Part shown: positions 1 through 7,953 of the stretch, in pieces | Layout of the letters: each line of letters starts with the position of its first letter | How positions within the stretch are numbered: the first letter of the stretch is position 1 | Source: Acidimicrobiales bacterium | GTDB taxonomy: Bacteria > Actinomycetota > Acidimicrobiia > Acidimicrobiales > JABEUL01 | Length of the DNA: 32,593 nt | Assembly (NCBI GenBank): GCA_027371755.1 | Contig: DAHXLF010000009.1 | Span: 1-32,593, forward strand | Direction: 5' to 3' | Notes under the pieces: model-generated | Databases searched by the model: none | Told to the model about the DNA's origin: nothing | What the model saw: the letters and a program-made list of their open reading frames with translations, nothing else | Translations under genes and position numbers: made by a program

Positions 1-138
1 CCGCATCGATCCGATTGTTGCAATGGGCCTTTTCATAGATTCAAATGGACGCAAAGCGCAGAGGCCATTTTAGAAAAAGTGAAGAGGGGTAGAGTGGCAC
101 TAAATCAACTAGCTGTTTAACGATGGGACACTACACTA
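1..138 (+). mobile_element. IS630-family transposase C-terminal remnant plus element end
   Basis: The frame starting at base 1 is open to a TAA at 118-120 and encodes 39 residues containing FKWTQSAEAIL and KVKRGRVAL. This matches the usual end of IS630/Tc1-type transposases, which finish with a PF-x-WT-x-(S/T)A-x-x-IL motif followed by a basic helix. The same protein end and the same 3' flank recur at 8829-8982. After the stop comes GGGACACTACAC (125-136) followed by TA, which I read as the right terminal repeat next to the TA target typical of IS630. The catalytic DDE region is not in the window; the left edge cuts the gene, so whether a full copy exists further left cannot be seen. Confidence 0.6.
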
Positions 139-312
139 GACACCCATCCAAGAATAACTTTGGGCTAATGGCAAAACATGATACACTTAAAAAACGTGTT
201 GCGTTGAGGAGTTGATACGAAGTCTCTATTGCCGTTAATTTGGATACGGATGCCGTTATATTGGATACAGGCTCGTCACCTAAAACTTTAATTTCACCAA
301 TACGCTTTGACC
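139..312. other. Short intergenic stretch with a 21-bp imperfect tandem repeat
   Basis: This spacer separates the IS630 remnant from the 3' end of the efflux gene. It contains two tandem copies of a 21-nt unit (230-250 and 251-271) sharing TGCCGTTA and TTGGATAC. The plus-strand frame through it can be read as a short peptide ending at 335, but it has no start with a ribosome binding site, so I treat it as non-coding or as decayed coding sequence. Confidence 0.35.
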
Positions 313-2085
313 CTAATGCATTCCCATTGGCATAATGTTTTCAGGATCCGAATCTGTCGGCGAATCGCCGTCAGTCGCTTTTTTGTCCGCGCTACCTGCG
401 GCTACGTTCTGCCCGCCAATGCCAGAATACTTTCTTAATTTAATCTCCTTGATAAACAAAGTCAAAACAAAAGTAATAATTGCAATAGGAACACCAACTA
501 CAAAGACTTTGTCCACAGAATGCGAAAAAGCTTGAATCAAACCATGCCTAATTATGGGGGGCATACCTTTTAATTGGTTCGGCGTAAAACTCAAAGTCTG
601 AGAGGCATTAATTTTTGCCTTCTTTAAAACGGCCGGTGGCAAATACTTAGGAAGCCAAACATTTAACTGGCTAACCAAAACTGTTCCAAAGATAGCCGTT
701 CCGAAAGATCCTCCTAAGGATCTGAAGAAACTCACAAGACCTGTTGAAGTTCCTATGTCTTTAATCTCGACTGCATTCTGAGTTGCCAATATCATATTCT
801 GCATCATTAAACCGATTCCAAAACCAACAAGAATCATTCCGATGCTTAGTTCAAAATATGACGTTGAGCTTTTCAAAGTCGTAAAATACATCATGCCAGC
901 AGTCAAAAATAGTCCGCCCACAATTGGAAATATCTTATACTTTCCTCTTCTTGTTACTAACTGGCCACTCCCAATTGACGCTATTAAGACTCCTACCATC
1001 AACGGAATAAGTTCCAAACCTGATATGGTAGCGGATGCACCTTTAACGAGCTGAAGATAAAGGGGCAAAAATATTATGCTTCCAAACATAGCCATTGCCA
1101 TCAAAAAGGTAATTGCCGACGAAAAGCTAAAGATTGAATTTTTAAACAATCTAAGTGGCACAAAAGGTTCAGAAACTTTAGTTTCGATATACAAAAATAC
1201 CGCAAGCAACAGCATACTTATTGCGATTGTTGTAATTATTTGAGACGATCCCCATGGATAGGTAATTCCACCCCAAACCAAGGCCAGCAATAGAAGAACA
1301 ACACTTGCCGTTAAGACAGCCGCACCCATATAATCTATCTTGTGATCTCTCCTGTGAAATGGTAGATCCAATACCGATGAGGTAACAATAAGGGCTACAA
1401 TCCCAATCGGAACATTTACGTAAAAAACCCATCTCCAGGAAAGATTATCTACGAAGAATCCTCCGATTAACGGGCCGGCGACCGATGCAAAGCCGAAGAC
1501 GGCTCCTGTATAACCCTGATATTTACCTCGTTCTCTCGGAGACACTATGTCTGCGATTATGGTCATTGCTAAAGACATTAAACCACCACCACCGAGACCT
1601 TGCAAACCCCTAAATGCGATAAGTTCATTCATATTTTGCGCAAGTCCCGACAACATGGAACCGACCAAAAAGATCACAATCGCTACCTGAAATATTAATT
1701 TTCTACCGTACAAATCCGAAATTTTCCCGTACAGCGGTGTCGAGACGGTCGAAGTTAACAGATAGGCGGTTACCACCCAACTGAGATGGTCAAGTCCTCC
1801 GAGGGAACCGACTATGGTCGGAAGTGCTGTAGATACAATAGTCTGATCCAAGGCCGCAAGGAGCATTCCCAGCATCAAGCCGCTGAACACTATTTGTATC
1901 TGCCTATGGCTCATATGTACTTTTGAAACATCGTTAGGATCAATTTGAATCTGATCTTGTTCGTTGGAGTCCACACGCCCGCCAGGTGGTACAGAACTAT
2001 CCAGTGCGAGTGCATCGTTTTGAATATCTGTCTCTGTCGACTTAGTATCAGAGACATCGTCCCGTCGGACCTTTTTATTTGTCAT
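313..2085 (-). CDS. MFS multidrug efflux transporter, DHA2 (EmrB/QacA) family
   Basis: This 590-residue inner-membrane protein should export drugs or toxic organic compounds in exchange for protons. A hydrophilic N-terminal stretch of about 60 residues precedes the first membrane helix. DHA2 signatures are visible: the LDQTIVSTALPTI motif (79-91, with the conserved Asp80), motif A GKISDLYGRK (120-129), FRGLQGLGGGG (158-168), the PRERGKYQG loop (183-191) and motif C plus WRWVFYVNVPIG (204-228). Length and hydrophobic pattern fit the 14-helix type, and the C-terminal tail is hydrophilic. It starts 10 nt after the MarR stop codon, so the two genes form one operon and the MarR protein very likely controls the pump. 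The substrate cannot be told from sequence. A weak ribosome site leaves the exact start a little uncertain. Confidence 0.93.
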   Translation of the reverse strand: MTNKKVRRDDVSDTKSTETDIQNDALALDSSVPPGGRVDSNEQDQIQIDPNDVSKVHMSHRQIQIVFSGLMLGMLLAALDQTIVSTALPTIVGSLGGLDHLSWVVTAYLLTSTVSTPLYGKISDLYGRKLIFQVAIVIFLVGSMLSGLAQNMNELIAFRGLQGLGGGGLMSLAMTIIADIVSPRERGKYQGYTGAVFGFASVAGPLIGGFFVDNLSWRWVFYVNVPIGIVALIVTSSVLDLPFHRRDHKIDYMGAAVLTASVVLLLLALVWGGITYPWGSSQIITTIAISMLLLAVFLYIETKVSEPFVPLRLFKNSIFSFSSAITFLMAMAMFGSIIFLPLYLQLVKGASATISGLELIPLMVGVLIASIGSGQLVTRRGKYKIFPIVGGLFLTAGMMYFTTLKSSTSYFELSIGMILVGFGIGLMMQNMILATQNAVEIKDIGTSTGLVSFFRSLGGSFGTAIFGTVLVSQLNVWLPKYLPPAVLKKAKINASQTLSFTPNQLKGMPPIIRHGLIQAFSHSVDKVFVVGVPIAIITFVLTLFIKEIKLRKYSGIGGQNVAAGSADKKATDGDSPTDSDPENIMPMGMH

Positions 2086-2095
2086 TCCAGTTCTG

Positions 2096-2635
2096 TTACC
2101 TTTCCAAATGATTTCCGCAATTATTTGCTAAAACCGCGACTAACTTATCCATTAATTCAAGCAAAGTTTTCTTATCGACTTCGGGCCAATCTTTCATTGC
2201 ATCCGCAATGGTGGCTTTTCGCATCTTAGAAATTTCGGCCTTATACTTTTGTCCCGCTTTGGTAGTAACCAAAAGCGAAGCTCTCTTATCGTTATCGTCT
2301 CCCGTCTTGGACAAAAACTTTAAATCTAAAAGTGTTTTTACTTGCCTTGATACCGTCGACACATCGACACCTAATCTGCTTGCGAGATCCGAAAGCCGAA
2401 TTGGTTCATTTTCACCCACAAACACCAATATCCAATATGCCGACCGATCGATTTGATGATTATTGACCGGTCTGTTCAGATTAGTAGTCATTTTCAGGCA
2501 AGATCTTCCAAGACTACTTAGGACCTTTTCAATCGAATCCAAAAGCTCTCCAGAATCTTTATTGTCCATAACCGAATTTACCTGCGACGATTTATCATCG
2601 GTATGATTTGAAGCGACCATTTTTGAAGCGACCAT
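2096..2635 (-). CDS. MarR-family transcriptional regulator
   Basis: A 179-residue winged-helix regulator. Residues about 64-125 hold the MarR core: RSAYWILVFV, the helix-turn-helix LSDLASRLGVDVSTVSRQVKTL (81-102) and the wing DDNDKRASLLVTTKAG (113-128), with the D-x-R-A pattern typical of the family. About 60 residues precede the core, longer than usual, and begin with a duplicated MVAS(K/N) from a 15-bp repeat that offers two ATG starts (2635 and 2620). It is the first gene of an operon with the DHA2 pump, 10 nt upstream of it. A perfect TTGTAT-c-ATACAA palindrome lies in its promoter, which fits autorepression released by a pump substrate. That regulatory model is inference from the family and layout. 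Confidence 0.9.
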   Translation of the reverse strand: MVASKMVASNHTDDKSSQVNSVMDNKDSGELLDSIEKVLSSLGRSCLKMTTNLNRPVNNHQIDRSAYWILVFVGENEPIRLSDLASRLGVDVSTVSRQVKTLLDLKFLSKTGDDNDKRASLLVTTKAGQKYKAEISKMRKATIADAMKDWPEVDKKTLLELMDKLVAVLANNCGNHLER

Positions 2636-2670
2636 TGCTAAACACCAAATTTACTTGCTTTTAATAATCT

Positions 2671-2705
2671 ATTATAGCATATAGTTGCTTGTATCATACA
2701 ACTAT
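2671..2705 (-). promoter_or_regulatory. marR promoter with overlapping MarR-type operator
   Basis: On the minus strand a perfect TATAAT (2671-2676) is the -10 element of the marR-pump operon. Just upstream is a perfect 13-bp palindrome TTGTAT-C-ATACAA (2689-2701), its half-site doubling as a poor -35 at 19-nt spacing. A second inverted repeat, ATAGTTG (2681-2687) and CAACTAT (2699-2705), straddles it. MarR proteins commonly bind palindromes of this size across the promoter, so repressor binding would block RNA polymerase. Confidence 0.65.
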
Positions 2706-2813
2706 TTTGTAGATTGGAAATACTGCCTGTTATCGACATATAACTCAAAAATATATAAATACCTTTAGCTCGTCGGTTGCCATTTATACAAAACAAGATT
2801 AGTCTTTGATACC

Positions 2814-3896
2814 GTGTATTGTGATACCCTTTATATTGTGAATCAAATCGGACTTTTAGGGGGAACCGGATATACCGGACGTTTGGTAGTAAAAGAACTT
2901 TTAGCTCAGAAGCTTCCTTTTGCCCTAGGAATCAGAAACAAATCAAAATTATATGAAGTTCTTGATGAGTTCTCACTAAACGAACTTAAATCAAATCCGG
3001 ATCAATACCAAGTAGCTAGCGTAGACGTTACCGATGAGGATTCTCTAAAAAGATTTTACGAAAAAATCGATACCGTAATTTCGACGGTGGGTCCGTTTTG
3101 CAAATTAGGCAAATTGCCAGTGGTGGTAGCTAACGAAACCAAAACCAACTACATAGATTCAACCGGTGAGCCCGAATTTATGAAATGGATATATAACAAC
3201 TTTAACCCTGAGCAAAATTTTATAGTTCCCGCATGCGGTTTTGATTATCTTCCCGGAGATCTGATCAGTAATAAATGCCTGTCAGATTTAGATGAAAACG
3301 AACATGCAAGCATTGAGATAACTTATGCCATTTCTCATTGGATACCGACCAGAGGAACTGCAGAAAGTGCAATTATGGCCTTTGTCAATTCGGATGATCC
3401 AGGCAAAATTGACGAAATCAGCTTTTTGGATAAGAATCTTTCACGGCTGAAGATCCCGTGGGGCGAAGAGACAACTGTAGGACTTCATCACCCAAATGCC
3501 GATGTTTCATGTTATATAAGTGTTAACAAAATGGTAGGAGAAGTCCTTAAATTCATGACTCCCTTGACAAGATTAGCTATTCCGCTGCTTGAAAAATCTA
3601 CGAAGTTTTTACCTGAAGGACCTAATGCGGATCGCAGAAGAAAAGCAACATACGATATATACGTCAAAGCTACTGCAGGTTCAAATTCGTCCTACGGAAT
3701 TTTTAACGGAATAGACATATACGGCACAACGGCAATTATGTTAATTTTGTCGGCTCAAAATGCAAGCGGAATCGGAACGATGGCTCCAAGTCAAGCATTT
3801 GACACACTGACTATGCTCAAAGATATTTCAAATTTTGAAATCAAATCAGATGACTTAAAAGGAGCCACCTGTAACTACAGCTTTGTTAAACCATAG
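2814..3896 (+). CDS. Saccharopine dehydrogenase-fold NADP-binding reductase (trans-acting enoyl reductase-like)
   Basis: A 360-residue protein with an N-terminal Rossmann domain, LLGGTGYTG at 14-22, then TVGPFCKLGKLPVVVA (91-106) and CGFDYLPGDL (141-150). These are typical of the saccharopine dehydrogenase-like family that in mycobacteria includes the trans-acting enoyl reductase of phthiocerol/phenolic glycolipid synthesis. It probably reduces an acyl or other carbonyl-bearing substrate with NAD(P)H; the true substrate is unknown and lysine metabolism is unlikely. The first start is GTG at 2814; a second GTG at 2838 would remove eight residues. Neither has a clear ribosome site. It is transcribed divergently from the MarR operon, so their promoters share the spacer, and it is convergent with the sortase gene. 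Confidence 0.8.
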   Translation: MYCDTLYIVNQIGLLGGTGYTGRLVVKELLAQKLPFALGIRNKSKLYEVLDEFSLNELKSNPDQYQVASVDVTDEDSLKRFYEKIDTVISTVGPFCKLGKLPVVVANETKTNYIDSTGEPEFMKWIYNNFNPEQNFIVPACGFDYLPGDLISNKCLSDLDENEHASIEITYAISHWIPTRGTAESAIMAFVNSDDPGKIDEISFLDKNLSRLKIPWGEETTVGLHHPNADVSCYISVNKMVGEVLKFMTPLTRLAIPLLEKSTKFLPEGPNADRRRKATYDIYVKATAGSNSSYGIFNGIDIYGTTAIMLILSAQNASGIGTMAPSQAFDTLTMLKDISNFEIKSDDLKGATCNYSFVKP

Positions 3897-3953
3897 TAAA
3901 AGTGTGATTTTAAGATATCAAAACAACCAATTCCGATTTTAAAAAATAAACAT

Positions 3954-3980
3954 TTTGAACTTTAATAGTTAAAGTTCAAA
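3954..3980 (-). terminator. 12-bp perfect inverted repeat between convergent genes, likely terminator
   Basis: TTTGAACTTTAA (3954-3965) and its exact complement TTAAAGTTCAAA (3969-3980) are separated by three bases. It lies between the ends of two convergent genes. In the minus-strand direction the stem is followed by a U-rich stretch, so it best serves the sortase gene; the stem is AT-rich, so efficiency is doubtful. Confidence 0.5.
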
Positions 3981-4011
3981 TACCAGTAACGAAACTTAAA
4001 TCAGTGCGAAA

Positions 4012-5124
4012 TTAAACCTTCGTGGCTGTGAAGCTTGTTAAATAAAAATAATCCTGACTGCTGCCGTTTACAGTTTGCTTAACAGTTGATACTGTTGCAC
4101 TGACAGAATAGATCCCACCGGCTAAACCTAATTCTGCCTGCATATTCATGGAACTCACATTACTTCCCGTGCCCGCAATCGTAACTACCATTGCCTTATA
4201 GTATCCCGAAACAGAGTCCCCGTTAAACTGCGAGGGATAGGCCACATTTTTTGAAAAATCGGCAAACCAACTGGAATTTGAATATTTAAGAGAATCAATA
4301 ATTCCAAACCAAATTTCCAGCGCGCTGGCTTCGTAATTCATTGGAGCATTTGTTTGCAAAAAAGTCGGATTTAAATTTCCGCTGGTTAACATCTCGCCCA
4401 TCGGTTGAGTATTGTTAGTCAAGCTCAAGCCCAAGTTTGACAGAGCTGGCGGTATATTCACATTCGGGGCTGGCGGAAAGTTTGGAATCACCAACTGTTT
4501 TAAACTTGGTTGCGTTTTGACAACCTGAGTATCCACCAACAGTCTTGTGTTAGTATAAGCCAGAGTATTGACCGGCCAACATGTTTCTAAAATTGTTCCG
4601 TTATAAGGCAGGTCGTAAACAGTCGTACTGGTAGTAACTACCTGCGAGGTAGTTACCTTAAGTACTGTTTCGGTTTGACAGGGGACATAATAGTCAACTT
4701 CCGCTCCCGCCTTAAGTTGATTTAAATCCCAAAACTGCGCAACGTCGTGTGCACTCAACTCAGAAGTTCCAGGCTGATTTGGCCAAGCGGTAGAAACATT
4801 GTGCCCTACAGCAACGGCAATGACGCTATCGGAAACGCCGTCTGTAACCGGTGCAATCATCGACAATGAAGGAATTTCCAAAACTCCAACCAGCGGTAAG
4901 TTGCTGTTCGGAATGGTGGGTGCAGTACAGCTAGGTGGTTTAGTTACAGTTGTAGTTACCTTAACAGCCACTTTTTTAATGGGCGGGTGCCCACCGCCTC
5001 CTGTTATCATCGTTCCGATCAAAATACCGATAACCAACAACAGTACACCCAAAATAGCAGAATACAATATTGTCTTATTTGTTATCTTATTCGTTGAAAT
5101 TGTTTGATTTGGTGAATCGACCAT
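4012..5124 (-). CDS. Membrane-anchored sortase (class D/E-like) with extra C-terminal domain
   Basis: This 370-residue protein has a short cytoplasmic start, one membrane helix (about 19-41), a Thr/Lys-rich linker and a sortase-like domain at about 78-202. I see the family pattern: LVGVLEIPSLSMIAPV at the domain start, GHNVSTAWPNQPG, the presumed catalytic His126 in ELSAHD, Cys182 in LETCWP (family form TLxTCxP) and Arg194 in TNTRLLV. Sortases are extracytoplasmic transpeptidases that cut an LPxTG-like signal and attach proteins to the cell wall or to each other. Ordinary class D/E enzymes end shortly after the Arg strand; here about 150 more residues follow, of unrecognised fold. No protein with an obvious sorting signal is encoded in the window, so its substrate is elsewhere. 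A TAAAAT box lies 8 nt before the ATG, which could mean a leaderless transcript. Confidence 0.75.
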   Translation of the reverse strand: MVDSPNQTISTNKITNKTILYSAILGVLLLVIGILIGTMITGGGGHPPIKKVAVKVTTTVTKPPSCTAPTIPNSNLPLVGVLEIPSLSMIAPVTDGVSDSVIAVAVGHNVSTAWPNQPGTSELSAHDVAQFWDLNQLKAGAEVDYYVPCQTETVLKVTTSQVVTTSTTVYDLPYNGTILETCWPVNTLAYTNTRLLVDTQVVKTQPSLKQLVIPNFPPAPNVNIPPALSNLGLSLTNNTQPMGEMLTSGNLNPTFLQTNAPMNYEASALEIWFGIIDSLKYSNSSWFADFSKNVAYPSQFNGDSVSGYYKAMVVTIAGTGSNVSSMNMQAELGLAGGIYSVSATVSTVKQTVNGSSQDYFYLTSFTATKV

Positions 5125-5359
5125 TAATATAAATTTTAGTATGATCTCCGGAGCTAAATTGACTCACTCCGACAATGAAAATTGCCCGCTTAAAGTCTCG
5201 TCTACGTTTCTAGCCATTAGTTGACTGCTTTAAAAGTTTACTTTTTATTTACTCGATAGAAAATACCTGATAGCTAATTCCGCTGCAAGTCAAATTCAAG
5301 TTTCGCTAAGTAAAATTTAACGCAGAACATCCTTTTGGGCTACATTCTGTAAGCCAACT
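5125..5359. other. Intergenic region, nothing recognised
   Basis: This AT-rich spacer lies between the sortase start and the end of the phosphoesterase gene, both on the minus strand. It should hold the sortase promoter. I found no convincing hairpin or RNA gene. Confidence 0.4.
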
Positions 5360-5968
5360 TTATGACCAACTAAGCGGTACGCAATTTTGCAGTTCGTGGC
5401 CTATGAGCTCTATCAATTCAAGTTCCGAAACTGGATAGCCTCCCCAAGCATCTACTCCAACGTTAATCATTTTATCCATCACTCTCCACTTCTCGTGAAC
5501 ATGGCCGTGCAAGAGCCACAATCCTGCATCTACAGGTCTATGCTCAACAAAACGTTCTTCATCTCTGCTGTCACCGCGATAGGGGAAATGATCTACAAGA
5601 ACTTTGACCCCAGCTAAATCGAATTCAAAGGGTCCTTCAACTATGTTTAAACCAACATCTTCGTATCTTTCCGCCCAGTTCGTTGAAGTGTCACAATGTT
5701 TTTTGCTCAAGTTGCCCCTCCAACATCTGTCATGATTGCCCGGCACTAAAACTTTTTTACCGTGTAATTCGGTAACCAAATTGAGTGTTTGATCGATTTT
5801 ACCCATTACAATGTCACCCAAAACGTAGACCTCATCCACTGGTGCTACCTTTTGGTTCCATCGCCGAATTAAATCTTCATTCATTTCGTCCACATTTTCA
5901 TACGGACGACCTGTATATGAACATATATTAGTATGTCCGAAATGTAAATCCGCTGTCCACCACCTCAT
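5360..5968 (-). CDS. Calcineurin-like metallophosphoesterase
   Basis: A 202-residue soluble protein with the complete dimetal phosphoesterase motif set: DLHFGH (Asp7, His9), GDIVMG (Asp52), GNHDR (Asn78, His79), the metal-binding His127 and HGHVH (154-158). These ligate two metal ions and hydrolyse phosphoester bonds. Small stand-alone members starting with a W-x-x-DLHFGH pattern occur in bacteria and phages; their substrates are mostly unknown. The ATG is preceded by AGGTGAG at good spacing, which fixes the start. It is a single gene with no partner that would reveal its substrate. Confidence 0.9.
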   Translation of the reverse strand: MRWWTADLHFGHTNICSYTGRPYENVDEMNEDLIRRWNQKVAPVDEVYVLGDIVMGKIDQTLNLVTELHGKKVLVPGNHDRCWRGNLSKKHCDTSTNWAERYEDVGLNIVEGPFEFDLAGVKVLVDHFPYRGDSRDEERFVEHRPVDAGLWLLHGHVHEKWRVMDKMINVGVDAWGGYPVSELELIELIGHELQNCVPLSWS

Positions 5969-6316
5969 AGCTGACTCACCTGGGCCAAAACGAGTATTCT
6001 GTGTCTCATTGCCATTCCTTAATATTGCAATTTAAAACTATCACATTAAATGACAATTACCACCTATTTTATATAGATTTGTCATGAATGCTCGGTTGCT
6101 TTAAAGTCTACCTATAAATAGATGACCCGAACTTTCAAACAGAAACTTAATAGATCGATACTAGTTAAATAGAACCTAATCGCTTGCAAGCGAAATTAAT
6201 GCCGGAACCTTAATCTATTAACTGAACCTTTGATCTAACACATTAATTGACTTGCTTAAATATTTAATTTAAGTTGTGAGCAAATTTAACATGTGATCAT
6301 TTGCTAAGGTAAAGCT
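5969..6316. promoter_or_regulatory. 348-nt divergent spacer with palindrome and GAACC repeats
   Basis: This region lies between the divergently transcribed phosphoesterase and polyphosphate glucokinase genes. It contains a perfect 14-bp palindrome TCGCTTGCAAGCGA (6180-6193), a nearly concentric 9-bp inverted repeat TTAATAGAT/ATCTATTAA (6147-6155, 6213-6221), three GAACC-T-rich direct repeats (from 6172, 6205 and 6224) and an AT-rich dyad CTTAAAT/ATTTAAG (6255-6273). TTGACT at 6247-6252 could be a -35 for the kinase gene, with only a weak -10 after it. The dyads look like regulator sites, but no regulator can be assigned. Confidence 0.4.
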
Positions 6317-7339
6317 ATGGTTACAAAACGAATTAACAATAACAACTCCACGCCTGTTTCAAAAACAACCACCGTCGCCCGTCCTTCAACTGGATTAGGA
6401 ACAGGTCGACAGCAAAATAAAGCGGTTGCAAAAACAACTCCGAGACGAGTCACCCAAACTGCATCAAAAAGCACCGGGATAAAAAAGACCGTCGCTAAAA
6501 GTCAGCCTGCCAGAGTAGGTAAAGCCACTGTAAGCAGAGCCGTTGCACCGAGAAAAACTACGACAAAGAGCTTACCCAGTAAGACTCAGCTGCCAAGTTC
6601 AATGGCAACACTCACATTTGACATTGGAGGAACGGGCCTTAAGGCCTCATTGGTCTCCGATACCGGCAAACTCTTACACGAGAGGCTCAGGATACCTACG
6701 CCATACCCGTGCTATCCAGAAACACTGGTGGAAAATCTCATAAAGCTATCGACGCAACTCCCCAAAGCAGATAGGGTAGCCGTAGGGTTTCCCGGAATGG
6801 TACGAAATGGCATAGTGCTCACCGCACCAAATCTTTCGCTTCCCAAGGGCCCAGGTAAGTCTAAAAAACCATCTAAAAAAATAGCTGATATGTACAGCGG
6901 CTTTAATCTCAAACAACAATTGGAAAAAAGCCTCAGCCTTGAAGTCCACGTAGTAAACGATGCGGACTTAGCAGGCGCCGGCGCAATCAAAGGACGTGGG
7001 TTAGAAATCGTGGCTACTCTCGGCACCGGTTTTGGAACGGGCATGTTCTTTAACGGTAAATTATTACCTCACATGGAAATAGCCCATTTGAATTTTAAAA
7101 ATAATAAGTCATTTGATGAAATAATTGGTGATGCAGCCCGCAAATCTATGAAAATTAACAAGTGGTCAAAATTAGTTTTGGAGGCATTGGATATTCTCTA
7201 TAGCCTGACACACTACGACCACTTGTATTTAGGAGGAGGAAATGCTTCAAGAATCAGTGTTAAACTTCCGTCAAACACAACGATTATCTCAAATCTAGCA
7301 GCGATTAAAGGCGGGCCCAAACTGTTTGAAGCAATATAA
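6317..7339 (+). CDS. ppgK: Polyphosphate glucokinase (ROK family) with long basic N-terminal tail
   Basis: This cytoplasmic enzyme should phosphorylate glucose to glucose 6-phosphate using inorganic polyphosphate, often also ATP. The ROK kinase core begins near residue 96: phosphate-binding DIGGTGLKA (102-110), VAVGFPG (154-160), NDAD with the presumed catalytic Asp215, the second phosphate loop TLGTGFGTGMF (234-244), EIAH (254-257) and GGG (307-309). The zinc-cysteine motif of ordinary ROK sugar kinases is absent, as in other polyphosphate glucokinases. The first 95 residues are unusual: rich in Lys, Arg, Ser, Thr, Ala and Pro, about 20 basic residues and no acidic one, resembling histone-H1-like tails. 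The start at 6317 is supported by AAGGT just upstream; ATG 6602 would give a tail-less enzyme of normal length but has no clear ribosome site. Confidence 0.87.
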   Translation: MVTKRINNNNSTPVSKTTTVARPSTGLGTGRQQNKAVAKTTPRRVTQTASKSTGIKKTVAKSQPARVGKATVSRAVAPRKTTTKSLPSKTQLPSSMATLTFDIGGTGLKASLVSDTGKLLHERLRIPTPYPCYPETLVENLIKLSTQLPKADRVAVGFPGMVRNGIVLTAPNLSLPKGPGKSKKPSKKIADMYSGFNLKQQLEKSLSLEVHVVNDADLAGAGAIKGRGLEIVATLGTGFGTGMFFNGKLLPHMEIAHLNFKNNKSFDEIIGDAARKSMKINKWSKLVLEALDILYSLTHYDHLYLGGGNASRISVKLPSNTTIISNLAAIKGGPKLFEAI

Positions 7340-7539
7340 AGCCGTAATTCAATTAGGGGAATATTGGGCCCGATGACTGATTACAAGAAGTCCGTAATAA
7401 ACTATGATATTAACAAGCTATTGAGATCACCTTTTTTAATTAGCATTAAAGAAAAGTGGTTTTAGGATATAGGCAATATATATAGGTTGATAAACATTTA
7501 AAATGTTGTCAGATTAATTTTTTTTAGGTAGTTAACTTT
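7340..7539. other. Intergenic region with distant 9-bp inverted repeat
   Basis: CGGGCCCAA (7312-7320, inside the kinase end) pairs exactly with TTGGGCCCG (7364-7372) across 43 nt. This may form a 3' structure on the kinase mRNA, but there is no U-tract, so I do not call a terminator. The rest is AT-rich and should contain the promoter of the next gene. Confidence 0.3.
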
Positions 7540-7953
7540 ATGAAATCAGACTTATTGGAAGCACGAAACACGCTTAATCAAGTTTCGGTTGCAGACAAGT
7601 GCGCCTGTAGATTATTGGCAATTAAATCCATTAAAAAACAATCCAGACAAGAAGAAGACAAAGCCCAAAGAATATTTTCAATATCAATCGTTATATCAGG
7701 CTTAAGGTGTCTGCTCAGCTATATAATATTTCCCTTTATCCTTCCGTTTATCGGAATTGCCGGTAACTTTACTCCATACGTGGGACTAATTATCGGTATT
7801 GTTGCATTGGTGTTTGATGTAATAGGGATCAGAAGATTCTTTATCGCTCAACACAGATTGAGATGGATGATCTCGGTAATTTATGTAGGCGTAATGACTT
7901 TGGTATGTATTCTTATTGGAATAGACCTGGCCAATATATTGTCCAAATTATAA
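7540..7953 (+). CDS. Small integral membrane protein, unknown function
   Basis: A 137-residue protein I do not recognise. It has a charged, probably cytoplasmic N-terminal region of about 45 residues containing KCACRLL, then hydrophobic segments at about 46-65, 70-97 and 109-133, so three or four membrane helices. AGGTAG about 8 nt before the ATG supports translation. The nearest genes, the glucokinase and a DsbA-like protein on the same strand, are more than 130 nt away, so a shared operon is uncertain. Confidence 0.65.
   Translation: MKSDLLEARNTLNQVSVADKCACRLLAIKSIKKQSRQEEDKAQRIFSISIVISGLRCLLSYIIFPFILPFIGIAGNFTPYVGLIIGIVALVFDVIGIRRFFIAQHRLRWMISVIYVGVMTLVCILIGIDLANILSKL

Noticed and set aside
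230-335. Plus-strand frame reading LDTGSS, like the active-site motif of aspartic proteases
   Set aside because: No start codon with a ribosome site, too short, preceded by a stop, and no second half of a protease; chance within a tandem repeat.
2814-3896. Lysine-pathway saccharopine dehydrogenase
   Set aside because: The motif set and length match the reductase branch of the fold, and there are no lysine genes nearby.
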